From positions 1 to 40,895 of IMG/VR virus record IMGVR_UViG_3300009786_000025: a DNA stretch of 40,895 bases. The stretch is one strand, 5' to 3'. Below are positions 29,383 to 37,828 of this stretch, piece by piece. Positions within the stretch are counted from its first letter, which is position 1, and the number at the start of each line of letters is the position of its first letter. The translations under genes and the position numbers were made by a program. This DNA comes from a virus. The notes under the pieces are model-generated. The model was not told the origin of the DNA. It worked only from the letters and a program-made list of their open reading frames with translations, and made no database searches.

Positions 29383-29499
29383 ATGACGGTACGACGATAC
29401 ACGGGCTTCTGGCACACGTGGCCAATAGAGAAGCTGGAGAGCATCATCTCGCGGCTTAGTAGCTGGATTTGGAGCAAGCGGTGGCAACGAGGCGGGTGA
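29383..29499 (+). CDS. Short basic/aromatic protein, 38 aa
   Basis: MTVRRYTGFWHTWPIEKLES then IISRLSSWIWSKRWQRGG. An amphipathic, Trp-rich sequence, possibly membrane-interacting. Its end overlaps the start of the next gene by 19 bases. Confidence 0.5.
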   Translation: MTVRRYTGFWHTWPIEKLESIISRLSSWIWSKRWQRGG

Positions 29500-29666
29500 G
29501 GTTCTCCAAGACCCGGCCACGGCAGTGCCTGTGGATTGAGGGTAAGGCCAAGGGCGACCCCCTGACCTGTGCCCAACCAGTGTTCAAGCACACCTCGTGG
29601 TGCAAAGAGCATCACAAACGGGTGTTCACGAAAACTTGGCGACCCAAGGACCGGGTTAACTATTGA
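29481..29666 (+). CDS. GcrA-like zinc-ribbon protein
   Basis: 61 aa from the GTG at 29481, which has GGAG 6 bases upstream. RQCLWIEGKAKGDPLTCAQP, then TSWCKEHHKRVF: the Cys-Trp...Cys...Cys-x2-His pattern of the GcrA C-terminal region. GcrA is an alphaproteobacterial cell-cycle regulator that binds RNA polymerase with sigma70, and phages of these hosts carry homologues. This points to an alphaproteobacterial host and may redirect host transcription. The DNA-binding N-terminal half of GcrA is absent. Confidence 0.6.
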   Translation: MATRRVRFSKTRPRQCLWIEGKAKGDPLTCAQPVFKHTSWCKEHHKRVFTKTWRPKDRVNY

Positions 29667-29697
29667 CGTTTGGACTACATTTGGATAGGTTTTGTAT

Positions 29698-30306
29698 ATG
29701 TTCGGATTATTTAAGAAGAAATCGGCTGAAGACACCACCACCATGTTGGCTGTTGGCGCAGGGCTATATGACTGGGACAGGCCCGCAGGTCGGCGCGGGT
29801 ACGCCATGACCGCGTTCGATGACGACAGCAACACTATCGCGCCCGGTGTCGTCTCTCCGGTCCCCACCCTCACCACCGCCCAATCAGCCATGGCGAAGCG
29901 TATGGGCATCACCGACGCGCAATACTCTTTAGAACTGGCGCGGCAACACGCCCAAGCCCAGATGAACCAACAGGTACAGGAGATCGGTATGGGAGTCGGA
30001 AGAGGATTAGGCGGCGGTGGCGGCGTCGCCACGATGACATCATCACAGGCGCAAATGACCCCCGGCGGTGCTTCTAGCCAGATTATCCAGACCCCCACCA
30101 AAGTGGATATTGGCGGGGCAATAGCGAGAGATATAGAGAGCCAAGGCGAGGACGCAGACGCCTTCGACACCAACCGTCTCGCCCGCACCGCTATTCGGGA
30201 GGTCCGCGACATTGACGACAAAGTCTTTGAGGCGGCGGGCGTCAGCCCGAAGCACCACAAAGAGAACTTCTTGAAGGTGATTGACGAGATCATGAAGAGC
30301 CTATGA
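29698..30306 (+). CDS. Hypothetical protein, 202 aa, Gly-rich centre
   Basis: From the ATG at 29698 (GGATAGG upstream). MFGLFKKKSAEDTTTMLAVG, a low-complexity glycine stretch (GVGRGLGGGGGVA) near 100-115, and a helical C terminus (DIESQGEDADAFDTNRLART). Contains no domain I recognise. Last but two before the terminase large subunit, so possibly structural or packaging-related. Confidence 0.6.
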   Translation: MFGLFKKKSAEDTTTMLAVGAGLYDWDRPAGRRGYAMTAFDDDSNTIAPGVVSPVPTLTTAQSAMAKRMGITDAQYSLELARQHAQAQMNQQVQEIGMGVGRGLGGGGGVATMTSSQAQMTPGGASSQIIQTPTKVDIGGAIARDIESQGEDADAFDTNRLARTAIREVRDIDDKVFEAAGVSPKHHKENFLKVIDEIMKSL

Positions 30307-30578
30307 CCCCACGACAGAAAGAATGCTTGGACTTCATCGAAGCCTTCTGGGCCGAACACGGCTTCGCGCCGTCTTATGATGAAATCAGAATAGCCTTGGG
30401 AGCCAAGAGTAAGGCCAGTGTGACTGGCTGGGTTTCCAAGCTAGAGGCGCGGGGGTACATCCAACGGATACCTAACCTTGCCCGGTCAATCCGTTTGGTC
30501 GAGGGCGTTGCTCCCCCAGCGGCGTCCCCCGAACCGGATGTGCCCCCCGTACCTACACCCCACAACCCTTATACTTAG
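30303..30578 (+). CDS. LexA-type winged helix protein without the protease domain
   Basis: 91 aa. TPRQKECLDFIEAFWAEHGF, then PSYDEIRIALGAKSKASVTG, WVSKLEARGYIQRIPNLARS: the LexA N-terminal wHTH, with the loop and recognition helix. The C-terminal autocleavage domain is replaced by a short Pro-rich tail. Could bind host SOS-type operators or phage promoters; inference. Overlaps the upstream stop (ATGA). Confidence 0.8.
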   Translation: MTPRQKECLDFIEAFWAEHGFAPSYDEIRIALGAKSKASVTGWVSKLEARGYIQRIPNLARSIRLVEGVAPPAASPEPDVPPVPTPHNPYT

Positions 30579-30587
30579 GAGCGATGA

Positions 30588-30761
30588 ATGTCTGATACCG
30601 TTGAGAAGCTACACACCGTTTACCACAACTGGCTGGATGATGAGGCCAAGTTTGCTGACGGCAACAAGGCCGCTGGCACCCGCGCCCGCAAAGCCCTGAT
30701 GGAGATGACGAAGCTGGCCAAGTTGCGCCGCAAAGAAATCACTGATATAAAGAACGCTTGA
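30588..30761 (+). CDS. Histone H1-like small protein, 57 aa
   Basis: MSDTVEKLHTVYHNWLDDEA, then KFADGNKAAGTRARKALMEM and KLAKLRRKEITDIKNA. Lys/Ala-rich helical pattern GNKAAGTRARKAL...KEI..IKNA is the one annotated as histone H1-like (Hc1) in phages. AGGAG SD 6 bases before the ATG. It would bind phage DNA non-specifically. Confidence 0.75.
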   Translation: MSDTVEKLHTVYHNWLDDEAKFADGNKAAGTRARKALMEMTKLAKLRRKEITDIKNA

Positions 30762-30780
30762 CCCACCCCCTCGGGTCAAA

Positions 30781-30838
30781 CGTCACATGGATGTGACGAC
30801 CTCCCTGTTTTAACTTGCCCCGGAACCTAGTTCCGGGG
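30781..30838 (+). promoter_or_regulatory. Two hairpins just before the large terminase start
   Basis: CGTCACA/TGTGACG (30781-30798) and CCCCGGAAC/GTTCCGGGG (30818-30838, three-base loop), 13 bases before the ATG of the large terminase. The second, followed by TACTTTTCT, resembles an intrinsic terminator. It may stop the upstream transcript or mask the ribosome binding site. Confidence 0.55.
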
Positions 30839-30850
30839 TACTTTTCTGAA

Positions 30851-32374
30851 ATGGAACTAAGCAATCTTCAGGAACGCATTGCGCGTATCCCCGAATTGCC
30901 TATGGATGAACAGCGCGACCTCCTCGCTTTGGTGGATTTGCTGGACACCGCCAAGTCACGGGGTAACGCCACCGACAAGTTCATTCCTTTTGTAAAGAAG
31001 GTCTGGCCGGGGTTCATTGAGGGCTATCATCACAAGATCATGGCTGATGCGTTCGAGCGCGTCGTGGCCGGGACGCTGAAGCGGGTCATCATCAATATGG
31101 CCCCGCGCCACACCAAGAGCGAATTCGCGTCTCATATGTTCCCAGCGTGGTTCCTTGGGCACTTCCCACACAAATATGTCATTCAGGCGTCCAACACATC
31201 AGACCTCGCGGTGGACTTTGGGCGTAAGGTCCGTGACACCATCAGCGACGATCTCTATCACGAAGTGTTTCCAAATACTTCAATCCACGCAGACGTGGCG
31301 GCGGCGGGTAAATGGAAGACGACGGAGCGGGGAGAGTATTTCGCGGTTGGTGTGGGCGGCACCCTGACGGGCCGTGGCGGCGACCTGATCATCATCGATG
31401 ATCCACATAGTGAACAACAGGCCAAACAGGCCGAGACCAAACCAGAAATCTACGACAGCGTGTTTGAATGGTACACATCAGGCCCCCGGCAGCGCGTACA
31501 GCCCGGCGCGGCCATCGTCATCGTCATGACACGTTGGTCGAAGCGCGACTTGACCGGCAGGGTACTCAAGGCGGCGGCGGAGAACCAGACCGGCGAAGAG
31601 TGGGAGGTCATCGAACTTCCCGCGATCTTGCCGAGCGGCAAACCGATCTGGCCCGAATACTGGCCCGAAGCGGAAATCCTCGCCATCAAAGAGGAACTGC
31701 CGATCCCGAAGTGGATGGCGCAGTACCAGCAGACGCCAACAGCCGAAGAGGGCGCATTGGTCAAACGCGACTGGTGGAAACGGTGGGAACACCGCGAACC
31801 CCCGCAGGTAGAATTTATTATCCAATCATGGGATACGGCGTTCGAGAAGAACCAGCGGGCGGATTACAGCGCCTGTACGACGTGGGGTGTATTCAGCCAC
31901 GAACACCCCGAAACTGGTAAATTCATGCCCAACTTAATATTGCTCGACGCATATAGAAAGCGTATGGAGTTCCCTGAGTTGAAGAAGCTGGCCAAGGAGA
32001 TGTATCTCAAGTGGGAACCTGAAGCCCTCATCGTTGAGAAACGCGCCAGCGGATCGCCATTGATTTATGAGTTGCGCGAGATGGGTATACCCGTCTCGGA
32101 ATTTACGCCAAGCCGGGGCAACGACAAGATCGCTCGTGTCAACGCCGTGTCGGATTTATTCGCCAGTGGCGTTATTTGGGCACCGGAACACCGCTGGGCC
32201 GATGAGGTCATTGAGGAGTTTGCCGAGTTCCCGGCGGGCGAACACGACGATTACGTGGATAGTTCCACACAGGCGTTGCTGAGATACAGGCAAGGCGGGT
32301 TCATCCAGACAACACAGGACGAGGAGGAAGACGACATACAGGACCTTCCTCTGAAATCATATGAATATTATTAG
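30851..32374 (+). CDS. Terminase large subunit
   Basis: 507 aa from the ATG at 30851 (a TTG reading at 30815 crosses the hairpin and is unlikely). ATPase: an atypical Walker A PRHTKSEFASH (85-95), Walker B LIIIDDPH (179-186), coupling motif IVMTRWSKRD. Nuclease: FIIQSWDTAFEK (Asp328), then YSACTTWGV, LIVEKRASGSPL and HDDYVDSSTQAL near the C terminus. This is the motor that cuts and packages DNA into the head. Its small subunit is not adjacent but 5.6 kb upstream. Confidence 0.93.
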   Translation: MELSNLQERIARIPELPMDEQRDLLALVDLLDTAKSRGNATDKFIPFVKKVWPGFIEGYHHKIMADAFERVVAGTLKRVIINMAPRHTKSEFASHMFPAWFLGHFPHKYVIQASNTSDLAVDFGRKVRDTISDDLYHEVFPNTSIHADVAAAGKWKTTERGEYFAVGVGGTLTGRGGDLIIIDDPHSEQQAKQAETKPEIYDSVFEWYTSGPRQRVQPGAAIVIVMTRWSKRDLTGRVLKAAAENQTGEEWEVIELPAILPSGKPIWPEYWPEAEILAIKEELPIPKWMAQYQQTPTAEEGALVKRDWWKRWEHREPPQVEFIIQSWDTAFEKNQRADYSACTTWGVFSHEHPETGKFMPNLILLDAYRKRMEFPELKKLAKEMYLKWEPEALIVEKRASGSPLIYELREMGIPVSEFTPSRGNDKIARVNAVSDLFASGVIWAPEHRWADEVIEEFAEFPAGEHDDYVDSSTQALLRYRQGGFIQTTQDEEEDDIQDLPLKSYEYY

Positions 32375-32382
32375 GGGGCGTC

Positions 32383-35103
32383 ATGGCCGTAGATAAAGCA
32401 CTCATCCCGTCTGATCTGGACGTTGAAGGTTCAGGCGACATTGAAGTTGAACTGGCGGCGGAGGAGATGGACCTCGAACTGGCCGAGGAGACCGAGGATG
32501 AAGACGGTGGCGTCGTCATTGACTTTGACCCAGAGGCCACCCAGCAGGAAGAGACCGCACACGGCGACAACTTGGCCGAACTGATCGATGACATGGTCCT
32601 GACCGGCATGGCCAGTGACCTCGTCCAAGCATACAAGGACGACAAGGAAACCAGAGAGCCGTGGGAGAAGGCGTATATTAAGGGTATTTCCCTACTGGGG
32701 CTGCAAATTGAGAGCCGCAGTCAGCCGTGGGCTGGCGCGAGTGGCGTCTTCCACCCGATCCTGACGGAGGCCGTGGTCAAGTTCCAAGCCGATGCCATGA
32801 CCGAGACCTTCCCGGCGGCGGGGCCGGTCTTGGCGCGGGTAATCGGTAAGGCTGACCGGGAACGCGACAAGCAGATGAAGCGTGTGCAGGATGATATGAA
32901 CTACCAATGCACCGAAATCATGACCGAGTACCGGGGTGAACACGAACAGGCGCTCTTCCATCTAGCTATTGCCGGGTCAATCTTCAAAAAGGTCTATCTC
33001 GACCCGAATTTTGGCCGTCAGACCTCCAAGTTCGTCATGGCGGACGATTTTGTCGTCGCCTACGGCACCACAGACCTTAATTCGTGCCCCCGTATGACCC
33101 ACGTCATGAAGATAACGCCCAACGACCTTAAAAAAGCCCAACGTGCGGGCCAATACCGTGAAATCGACGTGCCTGAACCCACCACCGAGTATACCGACGT
33201 GGAGGAGAAAGAGGCCAAAGCGTCAGGAGAGGCCCCGAAGGCCGAAAAAGATGACCGTAACACGCTCTTGGAGATGCACGTCGAGTATGATATTGAAGGC
33301 TTCGAGGACATGGACGAGAATGGCGAACCCACCGGGGTCGCCGTGCCATATATCGTGACAATCGATAAATCCAGCGACATCGTGCTGGGTGTTTATAGGA
33401 ACTGGGAAGAAAGTGATGAACTCAAGAAGAAGAACGAGTTCTTCATTCACTACCCTTACCTTCCGGGACTTGGGTTTTATGGTATTGGTCTGGTTCATCT
33501 TCTCGGTGGCATTGCCAAGTCTGCTACTTCTATTCTTCGTCAGTTGGTGGACGCAGGGACGCTTTCTAACCTTCCTGCTGGACTGAAATCCCGTGGATTG
33601 CGGATCAAGGGCGACGACAGCCCTTTGAGACCCGGCGAATTCCGCGATGTGGACGTACCGGGCGGCGCGATCAAGGACAACATCACCTTCGTGCCCTATA
33701 AAGAGCCGTCGAGCGTCCTCCACGCCCTTTTAGGCCAGATTGTCGAAGAGGGGCGCAATATCGCCTCCATTGCCGACCTCAAGATCAGCGATATGAACTC
33801 TCAAGCCCCAGTTGGCACCACGTTGGCCATTCTGGAGCGCGGTATGAAGGTCATGACCGGCGTCCACGCCCGAATTCACGCCGCCATGCGCCGTGAGTTT
33901 AAATTGATCGCCAATCTCGTCCGGGACCATGCCCCCGCCCAATATGAGTATGAAGTTGAGGAAGGGGCGACACGGGCGAAAGATTATGATGGCCGGATTG
34001 ACATTCTACCGGTATCCAACCCCAACGCCTCGACCATGGCGCACCGGATCATGCAGCACCAAGCTGTGATGCAGATGGCGCAGTCAGCGCCGCACATCTA
34101 CGACCAGAAGGAACTGCACCGGCAGATGATCGATGTCATGGGGATTGAGAACGCCGACAAGATCATCCCGATGGAAGACGAAATGAAGCCGATGGACCCG
34201 GTGGCCGAGAATATGGCGATTATGACCGGTAAACCGGTCAAGGCGCACCCCCATCAGGACCACACCAGCCACATCAAGGTACACATGGCGGCGTCTGAGG
34301 ACCCCAAAATACAAGCGGTCCTCAGTAAGTCTCCTGCGGTCAAAGCAATAGCGGCGGCGGGAGCGGCTCACCTTCAAGAGCATGTGGCGCACCAGTACCG
34401 TCGTGAGATTGAGAAACAGTTGGGCGTACCGATGCCAGAGTTCGATGCGGACCTTCCGGCGGATGCCGAGGTCCAGTTGTCCAAGCTGGTGGCTGACGCC
34501 GCTGACAAACTCCTCAAGAAGGATATTGCCGAGGCACAGGCCCAGAAGAACGCTCAAGCCCAGAACGATCCGGTCCTTCAGATACAGAAGGCCGAGATGG
34601 AGACCAAAGCCAACGAGGTCCAGCGCAAGAGCATGGCCGACAAACTGCGGGCGATGCTGGGCAAAGAGCAGATCGCCTCCAAAGAGAAGATCGCTGGTAT
34701 GGAGATGGGGATGAAGCAGCAACAGCAGCAGATCGACAATCTGATGGAAATCCAGAAGCTGATGACCGAAGAGGCACGGGTCAAGTCGCAGGAAGACCAA
34801 GCTGGAGCGCGTATGGGCGTCGATGTCGCCCTTGGCGTCGAGGACGACAAGATCGAACGCGAAAGGATCGCGTCGCAGGAGAAGATCGCTGGTCTGCGGG
34901 GTGGCATCGATATCGCCCGCGCCGACATGCAAGCCCAAACGTCCGAGCATCAGACCGATGCACAGGCCGAAACGTCCGGACATCAGACCGACACACAGGC
35001 GGAAACCTCCCGTTTTCAAGCCTTGGCCCAGTTGGCCGGGAAAGCGATGGACGGCCTACGTGGTAAATCCGGAAATGAACAAAAGACGCCCGAAGATAAA
35101 TAA
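32383..35103 (+). CDS. Portal protein with long coiled-coil C terminus
   Basis: 906 aa. Acidic N terminus, then a portal fold: PWEKAYIKGISLLGLQIESR, GVFHPILTEAVVKFQADAM, KVYLDPNFGRQ and the DNA-tunnel-like region near LPAGLKSRGLRIKGDDSP. Residues 650-880 are Lys/Glu/Gln-rich and heptad-like (coiled coil), with near-repeats AQTSEHQTD, AQAETSGHQTD, TQAETSRFQ at 846-877. A dodecameric ring joins head and tail. Very long compared with an average portal (about 500-600 aa). Downstream of the large terminase, the usual order. Confidence 0.85.
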   Translation: MAVDKALIPSDLDVEGSGDIEVELAAEEMDLELAEETEDEDGGVVIDFDPEATQQEETAHGDNLAELIDDMVLTGMASDLVQAYKDDKETREPWEKAYIKGISLLGLQIESRSQPWAGASGVFHPILTEAVVKFQADAMTETFPAAGPVLARVIGKADRERDKQMKRVQDDMNYQCTEIMTEYRGEHEQALFHLAIAGSIFKKVYLDPNFGRQTSKFVMADDFVVAYGTTDLNSCPRMTHVMKITPNDLKKAQRAGQYREIDVPEPTTEYTDVEEKEAKASGEAPKAEKDDRNTLLEMHVEYDIEGFEDMDENGEPTGVAVPYIVTIDKSSDIVLGVYRNWEESDELKKKNEFFIHYPYLPGLGFYGIGLVHLLGGIAKSATSILRQLVDAGTLSNLPAGLKSRGLRIKGDDSPLRPGEFRDVDVPGGAIKDNITFVPYKEPSSVLHALLGQIVEEGRNIASIADLKISDMNSQAPVGTTLAILERGMKVMTGVHARIHAAMRREFKLIANLVRDHAPAQYEYEVEEGATRAKDYDGRIDILPVSNPNASTMAHRIMQHQAVMQMAQSAPHIYDQKELHRQMIDVMGIENADKIIPMEDEMKPMDPVAENMAIMTGKPVKAHPHQDHTSHIKVHMAASEDPKIQAVLSKSPAVKAIAAAGAAHLQEHVAHQYRREIEKQLGVPMPEFDADLPADAEVQLSKLVADAADKLLKKDIAEAQAQKNAQAQNDPVLQIQKAEMETKANEVQRKSMADKLRAMLGKEQIASKEKIAGMEMGMKQQQQQIDNLMEIQKLMTEEARVKSQEDQAGARMGVDVALGVEDDKIERERIASQEKIAGLRGGIDIARADMQAQTSEHQTDAQAETSGHQTDTQAETSRFQALAQLAGKAMDGLRGKSGNEQKTPEDK

Positions 35104-35123
35104 AACTATTGAAAGTTTGAACA

Positions 35124-35348
35124 TTGACCGATAATATTCTAAACACAATCAAGGATCGCATTCGTCGTAGTATGAATGAGACTGCGGATCACATCGACAC
35201 CGGCGGGTGTTTAGCCGCTGGGGGTGCCACGGAAGTGGCGATGGAATACGCAAAGCAATGTGGCAAGGTTGAAGGTTTAGCGGTAGCCGAAAGGTGCATT
35301 TTAGATGTCCTTGAGGAGATCGAAGAGCAGGAGAAACTCGATAAATGA
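35124..35348 (+). CDS. Small hypothetical protein, 74 aa
   Basis: TTG start: MTDNILNTIKDRIRRSMNET, then CLAAGGATEVAMEYAKQCGK and a helical acidic C terminus. Its end overlaps the GroES-like gene. No family recognised; within a head operon, perhaps a head accessory. Confidence 0.6.
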   Translation: MTDNILNTIKDRIRRSMNETADHIDTGGCLAAGGATEVAMEYAKQCGKVEGLAVAERCILDVLEEIEEQEKLDK

Positions 35349-35758
35349 GTGGTTCAGCCGCCAAGATCAAAGAAATCAAGACCCCTGAGTTAGTTGGCTT
35401 CGACAAAGACGAAGCCACCGCAACTCAGCTACCCAGCCCCAAGGGCTGGCGTATGCTTATCGCCATACCGGATGTCGAGGATAGGACTTCCGGGGGTATC
35501 CTTAAAGCAGACAGCACTATGGACATTGAACGGACCTCCACTGTTATTGGACTGGTCTTGGAGATGGGCGACAGGTGCTACCAAGATAATGACCGGTTTG
35601 GCCCAGACGCCGAGCCGTGGTGCCAAAAGGGCGATTTCGTCCTAATCGGTGCCTACAAGGGGGTTCGGTTTACCGTCCATGGCAAGGAATTCCGCATTAT
35701 TAACGACGACACGGTTCAGGCCGTTGTCCTCGACCCACGGGGGTACAGTAGAGCATAA
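35345..35758 (+). CDS. GroES-like (Cpn10) co-chaperonin
   Basis: 137 aa. SPKGWRMLIAIPDVEDRTSG then GGILKAD, GLVLEMGDRCY, WCQKGDFVLIGAYKGVRFTV and VHGKEFRIINDDTVQAVV: the beta-barrel of GroES with a mobile-loop region around residues 50-62. Phage Cpn10 proteins (T4 gp31 is the model) adapt host GroEL to fold the major capsid protein; the capsid gene lies 2 kb downstream. About 30 extra residues at the N terminus. Confidence 0.82.
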   Translation: MSGSAAKIKEIKTPELVGFDKDEATATQLPSPKGWRMLIAIPDVEDRTSGGILKADSTMDIERTSTVIGLVLEMGDRCYQDNDRFGPDAEPWCQKGDFVLIGAYKGVRFTVHGKEFRIINDDTVQAVVLDPRGYSRA

Positions 35759-36735
35759 TGGCACCAGAACCAGCAGCGAAATTTGAAGAGCCTGACAATC
35801 TCCCTGAACCCGATGAGGGTGATGATGGCGGCGACGAGATTGAGATTGAAGTTCTTGATGACACCCCGGAAGAAGATATCCGGGATGCCGCCCGCCCCGC
35901 CGGGGATCGTGTTGATGTTGATAGCGATGAATTCGAGCAGGAAGTTCAAAATTACTCGGAGAATGCTCAGAAGCGCATCAAAGCGGTCAAGTTTGAGTTC
36001 CACGAAGAGCGCCGGGCCAAAGAGGCCGCAGTGCGCCAAACTGAAGAGGCGGTTCGATACGCCGAACAGGTGGCTGGAGATAACCAGAACCTCAAGCAGA
36101 GCCTTGAAAGCTCCAACGCAGTATTGCTTGAGCAATACGGAGAGCGGACGGACGCCCAGCTTGAGGTAGCCCGCGCCGAATTCAAAGAAGCCTACGAGGG
36201 TGGCGACACCGATAAACTCCTTGAGGCTCAAGAGAAACTCACCAAGGTGCAAGCCGAGCAGTTCGCCCGCCCCCGCGCACCGGCGAAACAACCGGTATCA
36301 GGTCAAGCGCCAGCGGCCCCACGACAGCCGCAGAACGCCCCGCCTGATAGCCGCGCCATGGAGTGGATACGGAAGAACCCGTGGTTCCAGCGGTCAGGTG
36401 ATGAAGACATGACTGGGTACGCCGTTGGCGTACACCAGCAACTGGTAGCGAGTGGCTTGGACCCTCGCGTCCATGAAGATTATTACGCCAAGATCGACGC
36501 ATCTATGCGTAACGTGTTTCCAGACAAGTTTACTTCTGACGGGGATTTAGGAGGTGACGGGGGTTCCCCCGCTGCGACCCGAAAGAAGAAGCCGCCGGTT
36601 GGTGGGCCGTCACGGGGCGGTAAATCCCCGCGCAAAGTGCAGCTAACCTCCACTCAAGTCTCTCTCGCAAAGAGACTTGGGTTGACGAACAAGCAATACG
36701 CCGCTCAAGTAGCAAAGGAACAGTTGAATGGCTAA
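35758..36735 (+). CDS. Scaffolding protein
   Basis: 325 aa. Acidic, disordered N terminus (EPDNLPEPDEGDDGGDE), a long helical/coiled-coil region (AQKRIKAVKFEFHEERRAKE, KLLEAQEKLTKVQAEQFA), a Pro/Ala linker and a basic C terminus (KKKPPVGGPSRGGKSPRKV) that would bind the capsid protein. Typical of tailed-phage scaffolds, located before the capsid gene. TAATG junction with the GroES-like gene. Confidence 0.82.
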   Translation: MAPEPAAKFEEPDNLPEPDEGDDGGDEIEIEVLDDTPEEDIRDAARPAGDRVDVDSDEFEQEVQNYSENAQKRIKAVKFEFHEERRAKEAAVRQTEEAVRYAEQVAGDNQNLKQSLESSNAVLLEQYGERTDAQLEVARAEFKEAYEGGDTDKLLEAQEKLTKVQAEQFARPRAPAKQPVSGQAPAAPRQPQNAPPDSRAMEWIRKNPWFQRSGDEDMTGYAVGVHQQLVASGLDPRVHEDYYAKIDASMRNVFPDKFTSDGDLGGDGGSPAATRKKKPPVGGPSRGGKSPRKVQLTSTQVSLAKRLGLTNKQYAAQVAKEQLNG

Positions 36736-37195
36736 AACGCGCACCGCTCCAGCAGAGCGAGATACTGAGACACGCGAAACAGAAGCGCGGGTGACCCACT
36801 ATACGCCACCCGCAAACCTGCCGAACCCCACCCCGCAAGACGGATATGCTTTCCGTTGGATACGAACCGATATGTTGGGTAAGACCGACAACCGGAATGT
36901 CTCCATGCGGTATCGTGAAGGTTGGGAGCCTTGTCTAGCAGAGGATCATCCTGAGTTGATGATCATGTCCGATGAAGACACGAAGTTTGAAGACAACGTC
37001 GTCATCGGTGGTCTTATGTTGTGTAAGTGTTCTGAAGAGTTGATGCGTCAACGAGATGAATATTACCAAGGTATGGCTAAAGATCAGGCTGAAAGCGTGG
37101 ATCAAAACTTTATGCGCGAAAGCGATCCACGGATGCCCCTTCTGGAAACAGAACGGAAATCCTCAACGTCGTTTGGCGCTGGTCGTAGGCGGTAA
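36728..37195 (+). CDS. Head-region protein, 155 aa
   Basis: MAKTRTAPAERDTETRETEA, then GYAFRWIRTDMLGKTDNRNV and KCSEELMRQRDEYYQGMAKD. I recognise this as a gene often placed between scaffold and capsid in podovirus-like phages; its role is unknown. Start overlaps the scaffold end by 8 bases. Confidence 0.65.
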   Translation: MAKTRTAPAERDTETRETEARVTHYTPPANLPNPTPQDGYAFRWIRTDMLGKTDNRNVSMRYREGWEPCLAEDHPELMIMSDEDTKFEDNVVIGGLMLCKCSEELMRQRDEYYQGMAKDQAESVDQNFMRESDPRMPLLETERKSSTSFGAGRRR

Positions 37196-37236
37196 CACCC
37201 GTCTGCATTAGTGTAACTTTGTAAAGGAGCAGTAAG

Positions 37237-37815
37237 ATGGCAGCTACCGCAGCCCCTTACGGATTTGTTCCGGTAAACCGACTTGGTGGAATTGAAAACG
37301 GTTCATTCCGCCAACTCAAGATGACGAATTCCTATGGCACCTCCATGTTTTTTGGTGATGTCGCGGAACTCGTTGCCGCCGGTACAATCGAACTCGACGT
37401 TGCCGCATCCTCGTCACGTCCCATTGGGATTTTTCAAGGGTGTAGCTTCACCGATCCGAGCCTGAATTATAAGTTGTTCTCTCAGATGTGGACTGCGTCC
37501 ACGTCCGCGACGGACATCTTGGCTCATGTTGCTGACGATCCCCGGCAGATTTTCCAAGTTCAGGGTGAAGGTTCTTTCACCCAAGCTATGCTTGGTCTCA
37601 ACGCTGAAGTCAGCACCTACGTCGCCGGGAACTCGAACATTGGTAAGTCAGTGTTGTCGCTCGAAGCGACGACCCCGGCCACCACTGGGACGTTCCCTTT
37701 CCGCACCATCGACTTTGTCGATGGCGTTGATAGTTCTGTGGCTGACGCTTTCACTGACATGCTTGTCATGTGGAATGCCGACATCCATCAGTACAATCTC
37801 GCTCTTGGCACATAA
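37237..37815 (+). CDS. Putative capsid accessory/decoration protein
   Basis: 192 aa. MAATAAPYGFVPVNRLGGIE, beta-rich sequence (SMFFGDVAELVAAGTIELDV, GIFQGCSFTDP, FTQAMLGLNAEVSTYVAGN). Such proteins occur just before the major capsid gene and may be head decoration or minor capsid proteins. AAAGGAG SD. Identity is inferred from position and beta-rich pattern. Confidence 0.6.
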   Translation: MAATAAPYGFVPVNRLGGIENGSFRQLKMTNSYGTSMFFGDVAELVAAGTIELDVAASSSRPIGIFQGCSFTDPSLNYKLFSQMWTASTSATDILAHVADDPRQIFQVQGEGSFTQAMLGLNAEVSTYVAGNSNIGKSVLSLEATTPATTGTFPFRTIDFVDGVDSSVADAFTDMLVMWNADIHQYNLALGT

Positions 37816-37828
37816 GGAGTATTGAGCA

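Noticed and set aside
29097-30359. 420-aa open frame on the minus strand
   Set aside because: Antisense to several coupled rightward genes with SDs and recognisable LexA-type and GcrA-like sequence; Pro/Ser/Leu-rich composition of a shadow frame.
34084-35019. 311-aa open frame on the minus strand
   Set aside because: Antisense to the portal coiled coil; Leu/Gly/Asp-rich shadow caused by its repetitive codons.
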